Source of the DNA: Sepiola atlantica
Lineage: Eukaryota; Mollusca; Cephalopoda; Sepiida; Sepiolidae
Reading direction: 5' to 3'
DNA length: 64,000 nucleotides
Assembly (NCBI GenBank): GCA_963556195.1
Contig: OY744522.1
Span: 41,700,263-41,764,262 of the forward strand
Part shown: one piece after another, positions 10,380 to 20,779 of the stretch
How the letters are laid out: each line of letters opens with the position of its first letter
Position numbering within the stretch: position 1 is the stretch's first letter
The notes under the pieces: model-generated
What the model saw: the letters and a program-made list of their open reading frames with translations, nothing else
Databases searched by the model: none
What the model was told of the DNA's origin: nothing
Program-made: the position numbers and the translations under genes

Positions 10380-10480
10380 TTACATATAAAAAGGTTTTGG
10401 TACTAACCTAACGCTAACCTTACCATAACTTAACCCAAAACTAACCCTAACCTAACCTATAACCAACAGTAAGTTTTAGG
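10380..10480. repeat. Degenerate CCTAAC-rich sequence, mirror of 8217-8370
   Basis: It contains ctaacctaacgctaacc and aaactaaccctaacctaacc. It sits just outside the SINE head, as the 8217-8370 tract does on the other side. Confidence 0.55.
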
Positions 10481-10499
10481 TTTACTGCGGCAAAAGGAG

Positions 10500-11380
10500 A
10501 GTAAAAAGTGGATCTTGGGTGTACTTTTCGGCAGCCTGGTAACTCTTTTATTTTGTTCTTAAGTCCTCACATTCCATGAGCGACTTTTCTCACAAAGGGG
10601 GAAGAAGTACTGTTCTCTGGGTCGGTATCTATCTATCTAACACTTATTGTTGACTAGTTTGTGACCTGGAAGTTGTATATTTGTAGCTCCTTACATCAAG
10701 TGGGTTCATGCTTTGTCTGGAGCGATTTCCAGTTAAAAAAAAGTCGATTTGATTCAAATTCTGTAGAATCAAACAAGTATGTTATTAAATTTTCGGCGCG
10801 AAACATGTACATGGGATTGACACATTTGAAGAAAATCTGACGTCTTATTTGTGATATTCTATTTCTTTTGATCTTATATTCCACTTCTTTGCGATATGCT
10901 TAAAGCATACCCTTGAACAATTCATATAATCTACTGTTTCATCTTCGCACACGTTCAGGCTGAATCCATAATAGTTTTCTTGAACTGTTTTCACTCCATA
11001 TTTTTAGCACCGTGATCGGCGATATCAATAATGTTGTGCAGCTTTTTTGCAAGCCGCAATGATATCCATCCTACAGAAGATGGCTGTGTTAACGTCAATG
11101 ACATGGACCGACACCACGGCATGTCATGTTCGATTCCTGTTAAATCCATCGCACCATTTTCAATAAAAACGTTACATCTATAGCGATATCAGAGGTGCCC
11201 CACTGTAATCGCATTGGAGCTTAGTGACCTTGTTGCAATATCATCTAATTCACTTGGTGAATGATTGACTTGCGCACGGTCGACCTGCACATGCCCACCC
11301 ACATATACATATATATTTAGCTGTCATAACCAAGAACCTATGTTTATATAAAGCAAGTGGAGAACAAAGAAATGTGTCTC
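10500..11380. other. Intergenic sequence, no gene recognised
   Basis: Mixed-composition sequence. A B-box-like gttcgattcctg at about 11128 hints at an old tRNA-derived SINE, but no matching A box is clear. Confidence 0.4.
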
Positions 11381-11384
11381 ATAT

Positions 11385-11490
11385 AGAGGGAGAGATAGAG
11401 AAAGATAGAGAGAGATAGAGAGAGAAGAGGAGAGAAATAGAGAGAGGGAGAGAAGGGGGTGAGCGAGAGAGAGATAGAAAGAGCCACAAC
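11385..11490. repeat. Purine-rich GA/GATA tract
   Basis: About 100 bp of agagag, gatag and gggag with almost no pyrimidines except T in gata. Similar tracts lie at 38960-39030 and 48595-48655. Confidence 0.9.
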
Positions 11491-11995
11491 CGATCACGTC
11501 GACACTTGAACCGTAGCTTTCACTCGCTATACCTTCTTCTTGTTGGTATTGTGCTACAATTTTTGTTTGTGTAGAATTTACTTTTTAAATAGCCAATCGA
11601 GACGCGTAATTCTACTGCGTATCAGGTGCCCGTGTAATCAGCAAGGGGCTGCTGCTCGTCCCGTGCTTTAACCGAACTCCATTCTCGTTTGTCGACTGCG
11701 ACAACGACGCGTTGTGAGGTTACCTGTCCGCTATCATTAATAGAAAGAAGGAAACTTTTTCGACAACAAATCATAATACGACACGAATAGATTCCCACGG
11801 CTTATTGACCTCTCTGGAAATGTCAATCCCTCTGAAGCGCCAACAATATCGCAATATTATTTCTTCCACTATAGTTACATTTCCAATACACCAGTCGATT
11901 GCCAACCACTGGCGTCCGCGTTTTAAATGTCGCTACGAACTGATGCGCCGTACACGACGAAACATCTGTCTGTGAATGATTATATCTATCTCTCG

Positions 11996-11996
<1 letters not shown>

Positions 11997-12070
<74 letters not shown>
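11997..12070. repeat. (TA)n microsatellite
   Basis: 74 bp of alternating AT, bordered on the left by a degenerate SINE tail (aacatctgtctgtgaatgat) also seen near 40835. Confidence 0.96.
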
Positions 12071-12072
<2 letters not shown>

Positions 12073-12164
12073 TAAAAAGAAATATCACGATAGGATGTAA
12101 TGTAAAGATAACACATTTATATTGTTTCATTTATATATTTAGTTATGAAAATATATTTATGAGA

Positions 12165-12200
12165 ATTAAGCTACACAGAGGCTCCCACATTTGATCCCCG
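12165..12200. repeat. Inverted partner of the 14612-14640 repeat
   Basis: gaattaagctacacagaggctccc here is the inverse of gggagcctctgtgtagttta at about 14616, and gcctctgttta recurs at 26849. The two copies bracket the decayed Penelope-like element in opposite orientations. Confidence 0.6.
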
Positions 12201-12589
12201 GGGGGAAATCTTCAGGCTAAAATGCATGGAGTTAGATTTGCCGGGTGTTTTCATATACACGGCTAGCTAGTTAACCAATCAAATATTTTGTTGTTCTCTT
12301 AGCGAATCGTTGGGCTTCTCACGAACAAATGCCCGGTTAGTTTTACTTATTATTTACTGTTCTATTGTTCTGTTTTCTATAGAGTGGCCTATATACCGTT
12401 TATTTGTGGTGTCAATATAATGGGTACACTTATGTTAACACGTGGTTCCTTGTATTTCTATCTTAGATTTTAGTTTTTAATTTGTTAGGTTTTAGTTTAA
12501 TTTAGTTTTATTTACTTATGTGTTTGTCTATTCATTTATTCATTTATTTATTTATTTATTTATGTATTGTAAGCCTACGGTAAATTTTA

Positions 12590-14130
12590 TTCAGTGTAGG
12601 CAGCTGTTGGCTATCTCACTTCTACAGTTTAATAAATTTCGGGGTCTTTAAAGTTTAGGATTTCAAATTTCTCATTCAAACATAATCTACATGGGTCGTG
12701 TAAATTTCTACATGTACTGGCCTGTCGTATTATTTCCCATTCAACTATTGGTGAGCGTCCATTTTCTGTGAGCTGCCAATAGTGTTTTGCTAGTGTTGTT
12801 TTAATACGACGTTCTCTGTTTTTAAAAGTGATTTTGCGGTCTTAATATCTGGTTTTAAAATCTAGGGAGGTCATACCCACGTAGTACTTCTTGTTATTGA
12901 TACTTTTTTTGGTAAATATTGTGGCTTGGTGAACAATACTTTTGGTTAGGCATTTATGTTGTAGTCGACAAAGTGTACGATTTATGCAGTTACATCATTT
13001 CTCGTCATTGCTTACTTTTTCATTTCTATCCGGGTGATTACTATTATGGTTTTGTTTATTTCTATTTGTAGTGTTTATATTTATTTTATTCTTAGTGTTA
13101 TTTCTGCTATATTTGTCACTTTTTTATGTAATTTGTTATTTTTTCTTTCTCTCTGTTGTTCCCTATTAGTATTTTATTATTGCGTGCCTTAATTATAATT
13201 TCTAGTTTTTTGCAGCAGCTGTAGGACAGTTTTACGTTATTTTTATTGAATATTTTATGGATAGGTTACGAGGAAGTGTTTTTCAATCAGATTGAGGAAT
13301 TGTTTGCCCAGTTTTGATTTTAGCATCTGGTTATAGGGCGGTGTATACCATATTATATTTCTTTTTCTTTTATTTTTAATTTTATTATAATTATTGGTGT
13401 CTTTTTTTCTTATATTTAATTTCAGTATAATGGTAACCACTATGTTTAAGAACTGTGTTGTAAATGTTGCTTGATTTTTTAAAAACATTTTCATTGCTAG
13501 AATTATTTATAAACCTACATTCGATAGAATTCGGAATATGTTTTATAATTTACGGGGGCTGATTAGACTTTTGGTTTACGTATATTGGATTATGGTTCGT
13601 AAGTATTTTAATTTAAGTTTAACGTGACATCGAGAAAGTGAGCTATTTTTTATGTTAGCCAATACTTCTACTTTTAGGCCTAGTTTTATCATTTCCATAT
13701 GCATAATTTTCTTGAAGTTTTCTCCCTTGACTTTGTTGGAATCTTATATTATCGCTAATCCGTCATCTCTATAAAGGCCGATAACTGTATTTTCAAATAT
13801 ATTTGTGAGTGTATATCAAATAAATAATCCCACAAGATTTGATGCCTCCACAGAGTCAAGGACACCTGTGGCCAAATCAAAGGAGTTTGTCATATTTGTT
13901 TTAATCCATTTGTCATCATTATTGATTAAAACTAATCTCATACATTTTTAATGATGTGGATTTCATCCTTGGATATATCAGTATACATCTCGGCAAATTC
14001 TAGGGCTATGCTGAAGAGTTCTTCTGCTATAGACTGATACAAATCCACTATTTCAAATTGTAGGAAGGTACATTTGTTCTTATTTTCGATATTGTTAAAC
14101 CAATCGACTGCTTCGGCAGTATTCACCCAT
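12590..14130 (-). pseudogene. Decayed Penelope-like element: RT, thumb and nuclease remnants
   Basis: Reading the minus strand from 14126, the first frame gives DWFNNIENKNKCTFLQFEI then VDLYQSIAEELFSIALEFA, the RT palm block usually FDI.DFYPSIS. The next readable pieces are WIKTNMTNSFDLATG then ASNLVGLF, GLYRDDGL (RT active-site block) at about 13765, and NIIWYTPPYN with KLGKQFLNLIEKHF at 13255-13390. A cysteine-bearing tail matching CRLCLNEK of the better copy lies at about 12690. Stops and frame changes separate every block. It is the same family as 17508-18653. Confidence 0.82.
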
Positions 14131-14599
14131 TAGTTTAATTCTTGATCTTTTTTTTATTTATTTTGATTCTAGATAGAATTGTTTTGCTAATTTTTTCCTT
14201 TTTCTTGTTTGGTCGGATTAATTAAGCGAGTGCTAGGGTTATTGTTAAAATAACTTTTGTGGTCTTTAAATAAGATATAGGCTTCCTTAATTTTAATTTA
14301 CTAACTTTGTCGCTAATTTCTGGTTTATCGGGGATTTGTTTACTTTCAGTATTTATTATATCTATGTAATTACGTTCGCTACCTAGCCCTACTGACGTAT
14401 CGAGCACTGTTGAAGTACATACTGAAAACTGATACATAGCAAATTATATCTTCTCATAAAATCTCATGTGGATACATGAAATAGTAATATTTAGTTCCTC
14501 AAACAGTTGAGCACTTTCACAAGAATTTATTTCACCACTAAGCATTAATATGGAAAAGTTAACTTAGAAATATCACTTAAGAATATTCCAAAACCTAGC

Positions 14600-14763
14600 A
14601 AAGATGGAAACGCGGGAGCCTCTGTGTAGTTTAATTGCCATAAATATATTTTCATAACTTACTACCTAGCTCTTCATACGTATCGAGCACTGTTGAATTA
14701 AATACTGAAAACTGATACATAAAAAAACATATATTTCCTTATAAAAGTTTATGTGGATACATG

Positions 14764-14765
<2 letters not shown>
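14600..14765. repeat. Interspersed repeat adjoining (TA)n
   Basis: gggagcctctgtgtag, ataaatatattttcata, acgtatcgagcactgttgaa and gtggatacatgaaata recur in the same order. The second half also matches 14395-14475, and the first half matches 26830-26960. The right edge is a (TA)n tract. Confidence 0.65.

Positions 14766-14821
<56 letters not shown>
14766..14821. repeat. (TA)n microsatellite
   Basis: It lies exactly between the 14600 repeat and the aaacattgtt end of the next repeat. Confidence 0.96.
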
Positions 14822-14825
<4 letters not shown>

Positions 14826-15200
14826 ATTGTTTAAAATAACAGAATTCATCTGTTTAATTATTTTTATAGCCTTTTTAGTATAAAAATGAAATAAAAATAA
14901 TAATTGTTCCATAGGTTTCACGAACGTTTTAGATTATTCGTCGAATCATCCTCAAGTGTCAAAAGCGAATGAACAAAAAGCTTGAGAAAGAAGAACATGT
15001 TTAAAAAGAGGGCGGAGAATCGCACAGAGAACGTTTTTTGCTTATTCTAGGAAGTCGATGACGATTTAAATTCAGCAACGTTGGATTGCATAACAGAACA
15101 AAATCGCATTACGTTAAGCATTTTAAAATGTTAGCACTAGTTTCATATGCGATGTTGTTAATTAAAGTCTGTTGTGTTTTTATGTAGATGGCTTTCAATA
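14822..15200 (-). mobile_element. Penelope-like 3' end (gcaaacattgtt family)
   Basis: The longest clean copy of this 3' region. It runs aaacattgtttaaaataaca, gttccataggtttcacgaac, ttcgtcgaatcatcctcaag, then to gttaagcattttaaaatgtt. On the minus strand the inner end still reads LKILKAIYIKTQQ, the same C-terminal coding tail as at 5206-5488. It is 5' truncated. Confidence 0.7.
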
Positions 15201-15227
15201 TTTAAAAAAAAAATTGTTTCGGAATTC

Positions 15228-15270
<43 letters not shown>
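15228..15270. repeat. (TA)n microsatellite
   Basis: An AT run with one C interruption. It borders the left arm of the 15270-15815 foldback. Confidence 0.94.
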
Positions 15271-15815
15271 GTAAATAGTAAATATGTGAAGAAGTCTGAG
15301 GGCAACGCAGAGTGCCAGATCGAATATAAGCCGGAAAGAACAAAAATAATAAATTTATTTTTCTTTAAAATCTTACATAAGAGCAAGTGTTGTGTAAGCT
15401 GTGTGTGTTGTCCGGATGATGATTAAGAATAATTTAATATTTCGGGAAAATATTCCCTGTGTGATGAATAGACACGAAAAGAAAAATCCGTCTGTGTTGA
15501 GAATTCGCCAAAATGGATGCCAAAGAGCAGGGTTTTAACAAACCAGTCCCGCAGACAATAATAATTAACAGTTTTTAAATTTCCTAAAATTGTGTTTTGT
15601 ATATAAATATGGTGTTCAAAGATAGGTGTGTAATATTATTCTTAATCATCATCCGGACAACACACACAGCCGACACCACACTTGCTGTTATGTAAGATTT
15701 TAAAGAAAAATAAATAGTAAGCCCTCCCTTCGATTTATTATTTTTGTTCTTTCCAACTTATATTCAATCTGTCACTCTGCATTGCCTTCAGCCTTTTTAA
15801 CATAGTTACTACAAT
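15270..15815. mobile_element. Foldback element with about 165-bp inverted arms
   Basis: Left arm 15270-15435 and right arm 15640-15815 are inverted copies, about 85% identical by eye: both contain gaacaaaaataataaat, ttctttaaaatcttacata and tgtgtgtgttgtccggatga. The right arm carries a short extra segment (gaagggagggctt). The roughly 200-bp centre is unrelated and includes aaaatggatgccaaagagca. No transposase is present. Confidence 0.85.
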
Positions 15816-15858
15816 TCCCAGCAATGCTTTAAGCAAACAACCATTCTCTCTCTCATTC

Positions 15859-15960
<102 letters not shown>

Positions 15961-16159
15961 CTTGTTACAAATATCCAGGGGGTATGAATCCGAAGGAAGT
16001 TGAAACCGGGTTTATGAGAGTGCTCAATGAAAATTCAGAGCAAAATATATATTTTTTGATTTTATTCCATTAATTGCGACAAAACAGGTTTTGTTTCATT
16101 GGTGCGAGTAGCTACCAACTCATCGGGCGAAAGGAATTCAAATGGCATAAAATTTTAAG

Positions 16160-16400
16160 TTCCCTCTAACGGGAGATTGAAAATTGAAAATACATTGGAG
16201 GGGGAGGGGGATAGAGTTGGGGCTTTGTCTATAACGGCGACATGGGACATGAGAGGGGAGGGGGAGGGACTCCAACAAGTCGTGTTTCAAATTATTACGT
16301 GGGAGGTTTTGCACGTGTCAGTGCTGTGTCAATCTCAATCTCGGCCGCGGTGGGAGGAGGGGGATGGGGCGACGGCCGGAGTGAGTTAAATTTAAAATGA
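16160..16400 (+). other. G-rich tract with quadruplex-forming potential
   Basis: It contains ggagggggagggggatag, gaggggagggggaggga and gtgggaggagggggatgggg, many runs of three to five G on the plus strand. It lies in the presumed 3' region of a minus-strand retroelement, whose RNA would be C-rich here. Confidence 0.6.
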
Positions 16401-16893
16401 GAATTATGGTTACAACCGTCATTCTCATTTTATTTTAATTCTAATAAGTAATTATCATGTGGATAAAAATGTTTGATAATTTTAATTTAGGGTATTAATT
16501 GCTACTTTTGCATTTTATTTATTTTATTTTAATGTTTTGTTTACTATTTGTAGTGAATTTTGTTGTGATTATATTTTTTATTTATTCCCTCTACTTTTTT
16601 TATATTTTTTATTTTTTATTTTTTATTTTTTTAAATTGTGATTATATTATACCGAGATCAATACTAGTGGAATCATTTTATAAGAGAGGTTTTCTGGTGT
16701 TACCAGTTTTATCAATAACAAAACCGATTATGCCAATGGTAACGCCTGCCAATCATGCCTACGGTAGTCGCAGTGATAACCGCCTTATGTTAAAGCCTTA
16801 ATAAAAATGAAATAAAAAATAAATAAAGATAAATATAAATAAAATTAGAATAAAAATAGAAATAGAAATAACAAGTTTGTAAGAATATTAATG

Positions 16894-16901
16894 ATAATAA
16901 C

Positions 16902-16954
<53 letters not shown>

Positions 16955-16958
16955 TAGA

Positions 16959-17007
<49 letters not shown>
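16894..17007. repeat. (AAT)n trinucleotide repeat
   Basis: About 37 units, interrupted once by aaaatagaaat. Poly-Ile, poly-Tyr and poly-Asn frames over it are artefacts. Confidence 0.97.
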
Positions 17008-17507
17008 GTAATACTGATAAATACCGCCATCAATTACCATCTTGCTACTTGTGAAGTCATTGGGCGAAATAAGTCGACAAGTGATGGTAGCCTTTTTTAA
17101 TTCCACTACCAATGACAAGGACTAAGTACCAGTTAATAATTAAGTGTTCAAGGTAGTGATCGAGGGGTTAAGTAATTGAGATTAGTCTAAGTGATATCAG
17201 TGTTGATAGCTGTCCTAGTTATGGGTTTACGTTAGAATTGGTAGTATGGCTGAGAGGTTATTGAGGCTGTGCATTATAGGTAGAGATTTGATATTATTGG
17301 TAGTTCGGAGGGGTGGTTATATATTTATAGATTCATCATGACTTGTTGGGGTGGGATTGGGTTGTAAATTTGGGTGGGTGAGTAGGGGGTTATAGTGTGT
17401 TTTGGGGTAGTGTATAGTGGGGGTTTAATGTTATCATTCATTTTTGTAAAAAACAAAAACAAAAAACTGTTAATTTTATGTTGAAGTTAAGTAGGGTTGG
17501 CGTGGAG

Positions 17508-18653
17508 TTAAGGTGGGGTATGTGGGTTGCTAAGGAGGTAGAGTCTACTATGTTTACAGTTGATAGATGTCTCTTGTTTTCTATTTAAGAGTTTGTTTTT
17601 GTCCTTAAAGCGGATAATTTCCAGTTTTTCATTTAAGCATAATCTACATGGAGAGTTTATTGATTTGCAGGTGCTGGATTTTTTCAAGATTTTCCACTTT
17701 ATTATGGGAGTTTCTTTTTTGGTTTTTATTTTGTGGTAGTGTAGTGAAAGTCCGGTTTGGCCAGGATGGTCTGGGTTGTTGAAGGAGAGTTTATGGTTGT
17801 AGAATCTTTCCTTGAAGTTGTTGCCTGCCAGACCAATATAATAGTTAGTCTGGGATGGGTTTTCAGTTGAGGAGATAGATGCCTCATAGACCACTTGGGT
17901 TGATAGGCACATTTGATTTAGGGGGCAGTTTGATTTGTTATTACAGTTGCATGTTCTTTTAGAATTTGAGGTTACTGGGGTGTTTAGTATTTTCATGTTG
18001 TGCTTTTTTATGATTTTTTCTAAGTTGTCACCACAACAATAGCTGAGTTTTAGTGTATTCTTATTGAAAATTTTATGGAGTATGCTGTTATTGGGGAAAT
18101 GAGTGTTTATTAAGTTCAGGAATTTATTCCCTATTTTGGTTTTAGTTGAGTTGTTAAATGGAGGTGTATACCAGATAATTTTCCTATTTCTATTTTTGTT
18201 CCTATTAGGGTTATTTTGTGTAGTTGGAATATACTCTATTTTGGTATTTTTGTATCCACTCTCCTTTAGTGCTTTATTATAAAAGTTCTTATGTTTATTG
18301 AAGATATCTATATTGGAGGAGTTGTTGCTAATCCTTCTACTAATTGATTCTGGGATGTGTTTACTTACAGATCTAGGGTGGTTAGATAGTGGGTTGACAT
18401 AAAGGGGGTAGGAATTATCTTTAGCATAGGGCTCATAAGTATCTCTATTGAGGTTGAAGGTAATATCGAGGAAATTGACCTGTTTAACATTTGATGTTAT
18501 TTCAGCCTTTAGGCCTATTCGTTTCATTTCTTTGGATATTATTTTTTTGGTTTGTTCACATTTTTGTCCGTTTGTGTTTTTCACGTACATTAGGCCATCA
18601 TCTCTGTAGAGGCCGATTGAATCGACTTCAAGATCTTGAGCAGAGAATAACAT
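17508..18653 (-). CDS. Penelope-like RT C-terminal half plus GIY-YIG endonuclease
   Basis: A 381-codon open frame. Residues 11-21 hold SIGLYRDDGLM, the RT catalytic block with the Asp pair. The block around residue 61 (NFLDITFNLNRDTYEPYA), then LSNHPRSVSKHIPESISRRI, fits the RT thumb of Penelope-like elements. IIWYTPPFN and GNKFLNLINTHFP follow at about residues 164-187. A Cys-rich stretch (CNCNNKSNCPLNQMC, about 238) precedes a GIY-YIG nuclease core: VYEAS, then YYIGLAGNNFKERFYNH. The C-terminus carries CRLCLNEKLEIIRF. The frame begins inside the RT palm, so the element is 5' truncated and cannot act alone, but the remaining frame is intact, unlike the copy at 12590-14130. The YRDD variant is less usual than YxDD with Val or Ala. 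Confidence 0.85.
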   Translation of the reverse strand: MLFSAQDLEVDSIGLYRDDGLMYVKNTNGQKCEQTKKIISKEMKRIGLKAEITSNVKQVNFLDITFNLNRDTYEPYAKDNSYPLYVNPLSNHPRSVSKHIPESISRRISNNSSNIDIFNKHKNFYNKALKESGYKNTKIEYIPTTQNNPNRNKNRNRKIIWYTPPFNNSTKTKIGNKFLNLINTHFPNNSILHKIFNKNTLKLSYCCGDNLEKIIKKHNMKILNTPVTSNSKRTCNCNNKSNCPLNQMCLSTQVVYEASISSTENPSQTNYYIGLAGNNFKERFYNHKLSFNNPDHPGQTGLSLHYHKIKTKKETPIIKWKILKKSSTCKSINSPCRLCLNEKLEIIRFKDKNKLLNRKQETSINCKHSRLYLLSNPHTPP

Positions 18654-18891
18654 CCTATCCAGAGGCGATAAAAGCTGGAACTGATTTGAATTGTCTTTTT
18701 CGGCGCGACGATACGTCTACGGGTATTACTTTTGCTTCTGCGCAGAGGTATCATAACACACACGCAGTAAGCAGTCCAGGCTCCCGTGAGAAGGTGCGAA
18801 GCAAAAGTACGACTCAACCTACCGCATGATACTGCGCGTACATTTAAACAAAATAGGTCCTTACTTCTACATATACTATGTTGTTTATGTA

Positions 18892-19274
18892 AGGGTGGGC
18901 AAAAATAAGGGTTCTATTTTTAAAAATTCATAACTTTTTTATTTCTTGATTTAAAAAAAAATTTTTTTTAGAATAAGTAAAGGACCCCTTCCGAAGCAAG
19001 CATGAGCCGTATTAGCCCTAAGGAACGTACTCTCATTTAGAAAACATTATTTTTGCTTAAAAAACTCAAAACAGTGTAAAAAACAATACTTTAGTTTTTG
19101 TAAGTTTTAAGAAGTGTTTTTCGGCTAAAATTTGTTTTGTTTATTTCAAAAAATCTCGGAAGGGTCAGTCTACACACACATAAAGTTTGGTGAGTTTAAC
19201 TTTTATTTTGTGGAAGTTATTCAAATTCAAGTTATTCAAATTTAAAGATAGGACCCTTATTTTGGCCCACCCTG
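18892..19274. mobile_element. MITE with TA target duplication (family 2, copy B)
   Basis: It matches 6155-6539 at about 98% by eye. The left end has lost the first C (taagggtgggc), and the right end is intact (ggcccaccctg) followed by TA. Near-identity of two copies 12 kb apart points to recent mobility. Confidence 0.92.
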
Positions 19275-19744
19275 TATAAGGGGCATGTTTCTATTTTTTG
19301 CGATACTTTTGTTGCATATTATTATAGCAGATAGTTCAATAGTTTATGTCAAGATTTACTCCTATATATGGATCACTCTGATTAAGGATGCCAGGATTTC
19401 CACACATTTGAAGGAAGTTAGAATATCACAAATAACAACAGTGCTCTTCAGAGAAGTCCATACAATATATCTTTTTCTTTCTTCCTTTTCTTCTTTTTTA
19501 CATTTTCTTATATTTTTGTTTTACATCCTAGTTTAGAAATTCCAGCCGGGAGATTTTATAGGATTCTAACCGACCCTTTCAGCGCAAATGTTTGGATCTC
19601 TCTTGCACTTGGTTCATCGGGTATATTTGCAAAATAGTCTTGTAAATTAATTCTTTATGAGCCTAGTTGCTACTAGAATGCTTGAGATCTTCTAGGATTC
19701 CAGTTTATTTTATGTCATACATACGACCGTGATATTTAATAATC
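19275..19744. other. Unassigned sequence before the LINE tail
   Basis: No gene recognised. The 83-codon frame at 19285-19536 is hydrophobic AT-rich sequence with no family resemblance. Confidence 0.4.
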
Positions 19745-19935
19745 TTCTCTCTCTCTCTCTCTCTTTGAGCTTTGTTTAAGCGAGCATTATTAAGGACACT
19801 GACGTCAACTAGGGTTGCTACTCTCTCATTCTTGTTCCATATCACTATGTTTGGTTTTACATATCCGTTTTCTAAGTATATATCTATAGGAAGTGTATCC
19901 GCGTATGTCGATGAAAGTAGAATGTCAAACTCATA
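19745..19935 (-). pseudogene. LINE C-terminal fragment
   Basis: The minus strand reads open through ADTLPIDIYLENGYVKPNIV, then IWNKNERVATLVDVSV and LNNARLNKAQ. This resembles the region after the RT of some LINEs (..GH.KPDI....KK..IIDVS.P.D..). No start or clear end; a (CT)n run lies at its 3' side (19743-19766). Confidence 0.6.
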
Positions 19936-20084
19936 GCTAACTGACCAATGGAAATGCTATTTAAAAATTAAGCGGGACATACGAACGAAAATGTTATTTC
20001 AGAATTTAATGGTGACAGTGTAACGGAACTTAACAAAGAAAAATAAGTGTACAAAAACAACTGAGGGAAGAAAGTTTAGTATCT

Positions 20085-20190
20085 GCTCTGATGCTACACT
20101 TAGTCTATTCTGTCCTCAGTCACTGAAAGAGGAGTCCTTCTAAACTGAGACAATTTATATTTTTCTTCAATTCCTGAGTGCCGCTTTTAG
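20085..20190 (+). mobile_element. U2-SINE-related remnant
   Basis: Its reverse complement matches the unit of the 42600-43575 array: gaattgaagaaaaa, aaattgtctcagtttagaag, gactgaggacagaataga. It is a diverged single copy. Confidence 0.55.
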
Positions 20191-20696
20191 GGGGGGCTGG
20201 ATTCTCTCCACATTCAAAGTAAACCTTTTATTTCACTTTGCTCTTGTAGCAAAGCAAGACAATAGGAACAACTGACAGAAAGACATCATTACAAGATTCT
20301 GCGAAAAATTCTCTTTTTCTAAGTGCAGATTCTATGGCAAATAGCTTCAACTGCTTTGTTTGTTCGATTGCTTTTTTAGCGAATCTAGTCTTCTTGTTGG
20401 TCGATGCTATTTGCTAATTTGTAGGTTGTAGGTTTTTCCCTCAATACCGAGTGAAGCAAAGTCGGGGAAGATTTTGGCCAGAACACACAAAAAACTGGCG
20501 TAGAAGCAATGTAACCACACTCACTTCTGTATTAGCCGAGTTGCAGTTCTAATACCGCTTTGTACCAAACCTGTTCACCATGGATAGCCGTGCCAGGAAC
20601 AAGATTTCCAGACTGCTTAGCTCTGACACTACCATGTTGCCACCGCCTTACTACGATGAGGAAAAGTTTGAATTACGGAATTGTTGCTTCTGCCTC

Positions 20697-20713
20697 TGCT
20701 TCTTCTTCTTCTT

Positions 20714-20744
<31 letters not shown>

Positions 20745-20766
20745 TTATTATTATTATTATTATTAT
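20697..20766. repeat. (TTC)n-(TTA)n trinucleotide repeat
   Basis: About 15 TTC units switch abruptly to about eight TTA units. Confidence 0.97.
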
Positions 20767-20779
20767 AATTATTAAAATT

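Noticed and set aside
16845..17118. Poly-Ile and poly-Tyr frames
   Set aside because: Translations of the (AAT)n tract.
17235..17300. tRNA-like A box (tggctgagaggtta)
   Set aside because: No B box at a suitable distance and no cloverleaf pairing could be drawn.
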